From the NCBI GenBank assembly GCA_036343635.1, contig JAYYVF010000027.1, forward strand, positions 1 through 12,133: 12,133 nt of DNA. The letters are read 5' to 3'. Within the stretch, counting starts at the first letter, position 1; every line of letters starts with the position of its first letter. Under the pieces are notes generated by a model. The model ran no database searches. It was not told where the DNA came from and was given only the letters and a program-made list of their open reading frames with translations. Origin of the DNA: GCA-2693325 sp036343635. GTDB taxonomy: Bacteria > Latescibacterota > UBA2968 > UBA8231. The translations under genes and the position numbers were made by a program. Positions 7,043 through 12,133 of this stretch are shown here, in pieces.

Positions 7043-8587
7043 CTAACGTAATAGAAGCAGGTGTCGGTTGACGACAGATTTTCTTGACCCAAACGGGTCG
7101 TCGGTGTACCGTATTTTCAAGAGATGGAGCCCAGAAGCGGAATACTGATGTGAGCTGTTTTTTCCGTCCCAATCCCATTTGTATTTTCCTGCCCTTGTAT
7201 GGTTAATGTTCGCGGAACGAATCTGTTGTCCTAATAGGTTGTATAATGTGATTTTTATATCTCCCGCCGAGGGGATTGAATAATAGATTCTGGATGTTGA
7301 ATTAAACGGGTTAGGGTAAGGTAAGTCGACGGCAAATGGCTCTGATTCTGAATCCGGTGTTGAGATATTTGTGATATCACGTCGGCCGAAGAAATTTTCT
7401 ATTACCTGCCATGGCTCTTTTTCTCCTCCCTCATACCCTAAGGCCCAAATACCGATGCCGAGCAGATCCGTGTCTTTTGCCAGTTTATATTTAGCCAAAA
7501 GACTTTCAGAATTTTCGAACCAGACCTGCATCCATTTTTGGTCTTTTTCATATGCGTACCAAGGAGTTTTCGACGCTTGATCCCAAGACAGCGTATAGTC
7601 TAAGGATTGTGGAATAGCATCCTTGAGTCTTGGATAGTTGATAAACTCTTCTATGCTGCTTTGAGGTTGTTCAGTCGCAGTTTGCCATCTACATCCATAG
7701 TACGGGACACCGAGTATGAGTTTATCCCTTTTTTTTTGAACAACTTCACCATAGTCTCTTGGATCTTCAAGCAATGAGTTTAGATTGCGACTACCTCCGC
7801 TGATCGGTGCGGTTGATCCTGTTCTCTCACTCCAACTTCCTGCAAACGCGTAACCCATTATGAAAAGATAATCGCAGCTATCAGCAATATCTAAGAAATC
7901 CCAATGATTGTTCCAGTCGATTGCGGGACTTGCGAAACTTACCTCGCTACCGGGTATTTCTGTATGCACATGTCTCGTTAATTCCTGTAAAAAATTCGGC
8001 AATAATTTTGGCCACCCATTTGCTCCTGCTCCCTCAAAATCAACTATTACTCCATCGGCGTTTCCTACACGAATTTTTTCTGTTATTTGTTTTATGAATC
8101 GATATCTGTTTACGTCGTTTTCGAGCAGTGTCTTTACCTCGTAATCGCCGAACAGGGTAGCGGTTAAGATGACACGAACGCCGTGATTGTGTGCACGATC
8201 GATTAGTGCAGTCCAGGGCCAGTTATGGTCGTTAGACACTGAGCCGTCGGGGTTGATCTCTATTGAGAATGGTGCGATATGTGTTAGAAGGTTGAAGTTG
8301 AGGAATTCAAAATAACTATCGTCAATCCAATACGGTAAGAAGCCAAAAACGACAGGATTCCGGCTTGCCATACGTGCATTGGGTAGAGACCGTGGCGTAT
8401 TTTGATTGCCAACTAATTTTGTGGAAGTTGGGTGGTTATGGTGTTCCAACTGTGCGGCATGGTGGATGCTGACGACGTTTTGTTGGGCCGAGAGGTTATA
8501 GACAGTAATTATTAAGATAAGCCAAAGGTTTAGTGGCAATATGTGTGATCTCAACATAGAAGAAAATTTAAATATTTTATGGTCCAT
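7043..8587 (-). CDS. Secreted glycoside hydrolase family 18 (chitinase-like) protein with type IX-like sorting tail
   Basis: A 514-residue protein with three parts. Residues 1-34 form a signal peptide (basic start, hydrophobic LWLILIITVY, likely cut after LSA). Residues about 78-400 form a GH18 barrel: VVFGFLPYW at the first strand, DGVIVDFEG with D178, D183 and E185 as the DxxxxDxE catalytic motif, YLFIMGYAF (240-248) and GIGIWALGYEG (377-387). Residues 421-514 are a beta-sandwich tail (PYPNPFN, YYSIP, ITLYNLLGQQIR, WDWDGKN, ASGLHLLKIRY) of the FlgD-like/Por secretion type. GH18 enzymes cleave beta-1,4-GlcNAc links by substrate assistance; this shape resembles the YaaH/chitinase branch, so chitin or peptidoglycan fragments are possible. 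No LysM or chitin-binding module is visible. ATG 8557 (M11) is an alternative start; neither start has a clear ribosome-binding site. The deacylase gene follows after 23 bases. Confidence 0.88.
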   Translation of the reverse strand: MDHKIFKFSSMLRSHILPLNLWLILIITVYNLSAQQNVVSIHHAAQLEHHNHPTSTKLVGNQNTPRSLPNARMASRNPVVFGFLPYWIDDSYFEFLNFNLLTHIAPFSIEINPDGSVSNDHNWPWTALIDRAHNHGVRVILTATLFGDYEVKTLLENDVNRYRFIKQITEKIRVGNADGVIVDFEGAGANGWPKLLPNFLQELTRHVHTEIPGSEVSFASPAIDWNNHWDFLDIADSCDYLFIMGYAFAGSWSERTGSTAPISGGSRNLNSLLEDPRDYGEVVQKKRDKLILGVPYYGCRWQTATEQPQSSIEEFINYPRLKDAIPQSLDYTLSWDQASKTPWYAYEKDQKWMQVWFENSESLLAKYKLAKDTDLLGIGIWALGYEGGEKEPWQVIENFFGRRDITNISTPDSESEPFAVDLPYPNPFNSTSRIYYSIPSAGDIKITLYNLLGQQIRSANINHTRAGKYKWDWDGKNSSHQYSASGLHLLKIRYTDDPFGSRKSVVNRHLLLLR

Positions 8588-8661
8588 GCGTTTTACTTTA
8601 TGAACAAATAGTTTGTATCGGTTTGACGGTTAATCTAATATTGGATGGAAATGGTCTTCGA

Positions 8662-8691
8662 ATTCTATTTGCGACGTTAAGTTGTTCACAA
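8662..8691 (-). promoter_or_regulatory. Candidate sigma70-type promoter for the GH18 gene
   Basis: On the minus strand TTGTGA (8686-8691) and TAGAAT (8662-8667) are 18 bases apart, matching consensus at 4/6 and 5/6 positions. The leader would be about 70 bases. It lies in the 114-base gap shared with the divergent PmoA-like gene, for which I could not pick a convincing promoter. Confidence 0.3.
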
Positions 8692-8701
8692 TAATCCAGA
8701 A

Positions 8702-9622
8702 ATGTTAAAGAAAATGCCAACTTTTTCCGCTAAGCATGACAATCACGAAATAAAGGTTTATTCGACACGGAGCAGCAACCCTGTCGTCACTCAGCATATT
8801 CGCCCAGACCATAGGCCATTTCTTCATCCAATTTATCCTCCTGATGGAGTCGGAAAATTAACGGAATATAGCCCTGGCCACCACCCGCATCAGACAGGAT
8901 TGTATTGGGGATTCACTCGCATAAATGGTTCGGAGATAGATAATAAAATTGTAGATGAATGGTTCTATCGGTCCGATAAACCTGTTGATATTAAAGATCA
9001 AATTGGGCGAGATTTCTTCCATAATCCCGGTGGCGACTATTGGCGGTTGAATGAGGCTAATATTTTGGTTAGCTCCGGAGATGTTGTCCGGTGGCAGTCG
9101 ACTTATGATCTTCTCGGTAATTCGGGGGAAACAATTCTTTCGGAAACGCAAGATTGGAGTATCAGAGAATCCGGGGCTGCTTTTATACTCGATTTAGAAT
9201 GGCAAGGTTTGGCGCGTAGGCATACGACAATTGGTGCCTTTTCCTATGGCGGCCTTTTTTTACGTATGCCATACCGAGAGGAAAGAGGTGGGACCGCTTT
9301 AAATAGCTCAGGTCAGTATGGAGCAGAAGCAGAAGGCCGCCCTGCTAGGTGGGTGGGCGTTGAAATGCCGATTTCCGGCAGAGAAGATATGGAATCTTCG
9401 ATGTGCTCTTTAATCATTATGGATCACCCGACGAACCCTATTTACCCCACGCCATGGCGGGTCGATGGTCAGCTTGGTATTGGACCTTGTCGGGCAATAC
9501 GTGGTTCATGGGAAATAAAAGAAAACAACACAGAATCGTTTCGGCATCGATTAATGATTGTTTCGGGAGAGTTGGACCCCACTCAAATTGAAAAATCTTG
9601 GGACGATTTTGCTATTGCTTAG
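8702..9622 (+). CDS. PmoA family protein (DUF6807)
   Basis: A 306-residue protein matching the DUF6807/PmoA-like family. Conserved blocks are RPFLHPIYPPDGVGKLTEYSP (38-58, read as RPxxHPxYxPDG then TEYSP), GHHPHQTGLYWGFTRING (59-76), the central YGGLFLRMPY (182-191) and GRPARWVGV (212-220). The family is named after a fungal gene annotation, is not the methane monooxygenase subunit, and has no firmly established reaction. Its beta-rich, histidine-rich layout resembles sugar-binding galactose-mutarotase-like folds, and members often sit beside sugar oxidoreductases. No signal peptide is seen. ATG 8702 and ATG 8714 are both possible; neither has a strong ribosome-binding site. Its stop overlaps that of the convergent glycosyltransferase gene. 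Confidence 0.85.
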   Translation: MLKKMPTFSAKHDNHEIKVYSTRSSNPVVTQHIRPDHRPFLHPIYPPDGVGKLTEYSPGHHPHQTGLYWGFTRINGSEIDNKIVDEWFYRSDKPVDIKDQIGRDFFHNPGGDYWRLNEANILVSSGDVVRWQSTYDLLGNSGETILSETQDWSIRESGAAFILDLEWQGLARRHTTIGAFSYGGLFLRMPYREERGGTALNSSGQYGAEAEGRPARWVGVEMPISGREDMESSMCSLIIMDHPTNPIYPTPWRVDGQLGIGPCRAIRGSWEIKENNTESFRHRLMIVSGELDPTQIEKSWDDFAIA

Positions 9623-10368
9623 CCGCTTTGAGGAGATTTTTTATTCCACATACGTTTTTGTTGTTTAAAAGCAGCGCATTTAGGGGCAATTATATTGTAG
9701 AAGAAAATATAAATTAGGGCCCAAATACCGTCCTTTAAACCTATCTTTTTTCCATCTTCGTAAGTTCGACCATAATATGAGATGGGGCACTCATAAACTC
9801 TGCAGTTCAGATGAGCAAAAAGAGCAGTTAGCTCGACCTCCATTCCAAAGCCCTTACTAGAAAATGAATAATCATCTAAAATTTCACGCCGGAAAACTTT
9901 GTAGCACGTTTCAATATCTGTCATATTGTAGTTGGTGAGACAATTGCTGAAGAACGTGATGAATTTATTAGCTAAATAGTGATAGAAATATAAAACTCTA
10001 GAAGCTTTTTTCACTAAAAATCGGCTTCCATATACTACGTCGGCCACACCTTTTTCGATTGGTATTAACATTTCTTGTAATTCGGCAGGGTCATATTCAA
10101 GGTCAGCATCCTGAATTGCTACAATGTCAGTCGTCGCATGTTTAAGTGCAAAGTTGATGGCTGCCGTTTTCCCTTGATTTTCACCCAATTGATATGATTG
10201 TATTTTTGGTGATTTATGAGCTTGAATGATTTCAAAACTTCCGTCTTTGGATCCATCATCTACGACGATAACTTGATCGATAAAGTCCATTGAACATACG
10301 GTGTCGAGAACAGGTTTTATGGTTTTAGCTTCATTATAAACAGGTACTAATACTGAAAAGCTTGGCAT
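9619..10368 (-). CDS. Glycosyltransferase family 2 protein (polyprenyl-phosphate sugar synthase-like)
   Basis: A 249-residue GT-A fold enzyme. It starts with FSVLVPVYNEAKTI, then VIVVDDGSKDGS (residues 33-44, nucleotide-binding DDGS), ENQGKTAAINFAL (63-75) and IQDADLEYDP (85-94), whose DAD is the metal-binding DxD. YGSRFL and MTDIETCYKVFRREIL are typical of the dolichyl/undecaprenyl-phosphate mannose or glucose synthase branch. The YYGRTYEDGKKIGLKDG segment near the end is also a family mark, followed by one hydrophobic stretch (IWALIYIFFYNII) that may touch the membrane. It likely moves a sugar from a nucleotide donor to a lipid phosphate or glycan intermediate; donor and acceptor are unknown. 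The start ATG is well placed for the family but lacks a clear Shine-Dalgarno site. It is convergent with the PmoA-like gene and divergent from the SGNH gene. Confidence 0.9.
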   Translation of the reverse strand: MPSFSVLVPVYNEAKTIKPVLDTVCSMDFIDQVIVVDDGSKDGSFEIIQAHKSPKIQSYQLGENQGKTAAINFALKHATTDIVAIQDADLEYDPAELQEMLIPIEKGVADVVYGSRFLVKKASRVLYFYHYLANKFITFFSNCLTNYNMTDIETCYKVFRREILDDYSFSSKGFGMEVELTALFAHLNCRVYECPISYYGRTYEDGKKIGLKDGIWALIYIFFYNIIAPKCAAFKQQKRMWNKKSPQSG

Positions 10369-10388
10369 ATGCGATCGTTGGTTAAAGT

Positions 10389-10457
10389 CACTGGCGTAAG
10401 TGTAATCGTTTCATGATTACTATTTAGTATGACCAAATCATATATATAATGCCAGTG
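10389..10457. repeat. Nested inverted repeats in the divergent intergenic region
   Basis: An outer perfect 7-base pair, CACTGGC (10389-10395) and GCCAGTG (10451-10457), encloses an inner perfect 6-base pair, GTAATC (10402-10407) and GATTAC (10415-10420), with a 7-base spacer. The inner dyad has operator-like geometry. The outer arm immediately follows a perfect -10-like TATAAT. They lie in the 179-base gap between glycosyltransferase and SGNH hydrolase genes, where regulator binding would be expected. Confidence 0.35.
10445..10450 (+). promoter_or_regulatory. Candidate -10 element (TATAAT) for the SGNH and beta-propeller genes
   Basis: A perfect TATAAT sits about 100 bases before the TTG start of the SGNH gene. 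The expected -35 position holds only a poor match (TTTAGT at 16 bases spacing), so activation by a regulator or chance occurrence in AT-rich DNA are both possible. Confidence 0.3.
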
Positions 10458-10530
10458 GGCTGGTATATGTTATTTTTTTATTTTCTCTTCAATTTCGCAA
10501 ATAAAGGTTGCCTGTTTGTATTTGTTATTG

Positions 10531-10537
10531 AGAAAGG
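10531..10537 (+). promoter_or_regulatory. Ribosome-binding site supporting the TTG start of the SGNH gene
   Basis: AGAAAGG lies 10 bases before TTG 10548. An in-frame TGA at 10542-10544 leaves just one codon before this TTG, so the protein cannot begin further upstream. Confidence 0.6.
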
Positions 10538-10547
10538 CAGATGATTC

Positions 10548-11108
10548 TTGAAGAAATTTCTATTAATTGGGGACTCAATTCGTTTAGGTTATCAAGATAA
10601 GTTACTTGAATTGATTTCAGATCAAGCTCTGGTAGTTGCCCCCGAAGAAAACTGTAGGTTCTCAGATTATACTCTGTTTAATTTGACTACGTGGCTCAAC
10701 GACACTGAATTTGATGTTATTCAGTGGAATAATGGTCAGTGGGATACATGTTACATGCAAGATGGAAAAATACATACACCATTGCCTCACTATTTGAAAG
10801 TACAAAAACGCATAGCCCAAATACTTTTGTCAAAGGCACCCAGAGTCGTTTTTGCTACCACAACACCCGTTTGGCGTGAAATGTTTAGTAGAAATATTTG
10901 TCACTCTCGTCGTAATGAAGATATTGAAGAATATAACAAAGAGGCGAAAGATCTTTTATCCGGACTTGGGGTAGAGATCAATGATCTTTATGTGCCTGTT
11001 GCAGTCGACATAAAGAAATTTATTTGCCAAGATATGGTTCACCTTACAGAGGAAGGTCGGCGGCTATGTGCGAAGCAAACGGCGGAAACTTTTTTAAGAG
11101 ATTACTGA
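10548..11108 (+). CDS. Small SGNH/GDSL hydrolase, TTG start
   Basis: A 186-residue protein of the SGNH esterase fold. Block I is LLIGDSIRLGY with nucleophile S10. Block III is seen in VIQWNNGQWD (57-66), N62 or N61 being the oxyanion asparagine. Block V is DMVHLTEEGRRL with D162 and H165 as the remaining catalytic pair. VVFATTTPVW and INDLY are also typical. Such enzymes remove acetyl or other acyl groups from sugars or lipids. The GDS motif lies within ten residues of the start, so no signal peptide is possible and the enzyme is cytoplasmic. An ATG at 10541 is in another frame and soon stops. The next gene, a glycosidase-like beta-propeller protein, begins 56 bases later on the same strand, so the two probably form one operon acting on an acylated saccharide (inference). 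Confidence 0.88.
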   Translation: MKKFLLIGDSIRLGYQDKLLELISDQALVVAPEENCRFSDYTLFNLTTWLNDTEFDVIQWNNGQWDTCYMQDGKIHTPLPHYLKVQKRIAQILLSKAPRVVFATTTPVWREMFSRNICHSRRNEDIEEYNKEAKDLLSGLGVEINDLYVPVAVDIKKFICQDMVHLTEEGRRLCAKQTAETFLRDY

Positions 11109-11151
11109 CCCTAAAAAAATTAAAAAGGGCTCAAAATACACTATAAGTCTG

Positions 11152-11157
11152 AAGGGA
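11152..11157 (+). promoter_or_regulatory. Ribosome-binding site supporting the TTG start of the beta-propeller gene
   Basis: AAGGGA lies 7 bases before TTG 11165. The in-frame TGA at 11150-11152 blocks any start further upstream. Confidence 0.6.
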
Positions 11158-11164
11158 ACACGTT

Positions 11165-12133
11165 TTGTCAATCATAAAGGTCGGATCTCTTCGCGAGATG
11201 TTTGTTGATGAATATTTAATTGAGAGCTACGAAGGGCGAGGTAAACTTCGCGTACATCCCCCACATCGAGAAGAGGTTGTTTTTGAATTTAATGGTCCAC
11301 TGGAGAATGCATGTAGCAGTGTTTATTCTACCGTTTTTCAGGTGGAAGATAATTACAGGTTGTACTATCGTGGACATTACCCAATAGGCTCGGTCGAGGG
11401 AGATTACGCGCAACAACAAACGGCACACGTGGCCATAAGCACGGATGGAGTCAATTTTGAGAGGCCTCTGCTGAAGAATTACGATTTTAGAGACAATGGT
11501 GGAAACAATGTTGTTTGGCAAGGTATTCAAGGTCATAACTTTGTGCCTTTCTTAGATCAAAATCCTGATTGTCGTGAAGAAAGCAGCTACAAGGCTGTGG
11601 GAGGTACAGGCGAAAATAATCTTTATTCTTTTCACTCGAAAGATGGCTTTAACTGGAGCTTGATCCAAGAGGAGCCTTTAAGTGTACCAGGAAAATTTGA
11701 CAGCGCAAACTTAGCCTTTTACGACAGAATAATAAGGAAATATCGGCTATTTAGTCGTTTTTCCGAGGAGGGCAGGGGGCGTGCCATTCAAAGTAGTTTT
11801 TCTGATGATTTTAGAGAATGGACTGAGCCTACTCCACATATCTACGAGTCCGATGTTCCCTTAGAAGAATTTTATACGAATGCAACTGTTGCAGTACCAG
11901 GTGCTGAGCACACACTTATGTCTTTCCCTATGAGGTATGTTGCAGATAGGACCACCCCTTTAAGTGATATAAGTCAAATGGATTATCCTGGGATTGGTCA
12001 AACTGGAATGGAAGGTATGACTGATGCAGTTATGATGTCTAGTAGGGATGGGGTTAACTGGTTTCGACCTTTTTGCGAAGCATGGATAAGGCCAGGTTTA
12101 GATGACCGAAATTGGACACATCGCAACACAACG
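11165..12133 (+). CDS. Glycosidase-like five-bladed beta-propeller protein (GH32/GH43-like), partial at right edge, TTG start
   Basis: The frame stays open from an in-frame TGA at 11150 to the window end; 323 residues are visible. The N-terminus KVGSLREMFVDEYLIESYEG, then LRVHPPHREEVVFEF, matches proteins from planctomycete-like and other environmental bacteria that begin with LFVDDYLI and a HxP segment. Blade-like repeats follow: VFQVEDNYRLYYRGHYP (about 62-78), VAISTDGVNFERP (about 92-104), YSFHSKDGFNWSLI (about 155-168), YDRIIRKYRLFSRF (about 185-198), and SSRDGVNWFRP near the edge. Recurrent S-x-DG-x-N-[FW] turns are typical of GH32/GH43/sialidase-type propellers. No signal peptide is seen. 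The first ATG, at 11198, would cut into the conserved start, whereas TTG 11165 with AAGGGA 7 bases before it keeps it. Catalytic residues and substrate cannot be assigned from this part. Confidence 0.75.
   Translation, partial: MSIIKVGSLREMFVDEYLIESYEGRGKLRVHPPHREEVVFEFNGPLENACSSVYSTVFQVEDNYRLYYRGHYPIGSVEGDYAQQQTAHVAISTDGVNFERPLLKNYDFRDNGGNNVVWQGIQGHNFVPFLDQNPDCREESSYKAVGGTGENNLYSFHSKDGFNWSLIQEEPLSVPGKFDSANLAFYDRIIRKYRLFSRFSEEGRGRAIQSSFSDDFREWTEPTPHIYESDVPLEEFYTNATVAVPGAEHTLMSFPMRYVADRTTPLSDISQMDYPGIGQTGMEGMTDAVMMSSRDGVNWFRPFCEAWIRPGLDDRNWTHRNTT

Noticed and set aside
11105..11135. A CCCT...AGGG pair after the SGNH gene as a possible terminator
   Set aside because: The stem is only 4 bases with an A-rich loop and no following T run; the next gene has its own ribosome-binding site and seems to belong to the same transcript.
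11216..11536. A 106-residue minus-strand frame near the right edge
   Set aside because: It lies opposite the clearly coding beta-propeller frame, which has family-like sequence and runs without stops to the window end.
1..12133. A CRISPR array, tRNA, rRNA, insertion sequence, toxin-antitoxin or defence system
   Set aside because: No regularly spaced repeats, transposase or integrase motifs, cloverleaf-like sequences, or nuclease/helicase/toxin families were seen; the genes are metabolic and glycan-related.

Overview
The window looks like the accessory, sugar and organic-acid-metabolising part of a bacterial chromosome. The DNA is moderately AT-rich, genes are close together, and Shine-Dalgarno sites are bacterial. 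No tRNA, rRNA, CRISPR array or insertion sequence was seen. The best taxonomic clue is the protein at 7043-8587: it has an N-terminal signal peptide and a C-terminal tail of the PNPFN...YNLLGQ...G type used for type IX-like secretion sorting. That tail is typical of Bacteroidota, Ignavibacteria, Marinimicrobia, Latescibacterota and their relatives. Together with a phytanoyl-CoA-dioxygenase family protein, a galactonate-dehydratase-like enzyme, RraA, a PmoA-like protein (DUF6807) and a glycosidase-like beta-propeller protein, this suggests an uncultured FCB-group, Latescibacterota-like or Poribacteria-like marine bacterium. The assignment is inference only.

Layout. 1-1189, minus strand: a PhyH-family oxygenase followed by the N-terminal part of an enolase-superfamily dehydratase that runs off the left edge. 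1406-4887, plus strand: a membrane acyltransferase (acyltransferase 3 family), a CehA/McbA-type PHP-fold metallohydrolase and a MOSC-domain protein. 5027-8587, minus strand, in transcription order: a secreted GH18 chitinase-like protein, an AstE/AspA-type metallo-deacylase that appears to start at TTG, and an RraA-type aldolase-like protein. 8702-9622, plus strand: a PmoA-like protein, which meets a family 2 glycosyltransferase (9619-10368, minus) tail to tail with a 4-base overlap. 10548-12133, plus strand: a small SGNH hydrolase and the start of a beta-propeller glycosidase-like protein cut by the right edge; both seem to begin at TTG codons.

How the genes may work together. A GH18 protein is exported, while the deacylase, RraA-like protein, SGNH esterase, PmoA-like protein, beta-propeller protein and sugar-acid dehydratase lack visible signal peptides and would act inside the cell. 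The simplest reading is uptake of decorated sugars or sugar acids, removal of acyl or amide groups inside the cell, glycosidic cleavage, then dehydration or aldol cleavage. The membrane acyltransferase and glycosyltransferase would instead build or decorate surface glycans. No single pathway is proven and exact substrates cannot be read from sequence.

Three genes need a TTG start to make sense, each preceded by a purine-rich ribosome-binding site. I found no convincing defence, mobile or otherwise wholly new system; the most useful second looks are the altered active-site motifs of the deacylase, the CehA-like protein, the paired intracellular SGNH and beta-propeller genes, and the nested inverted repeats before the SGNH gene.
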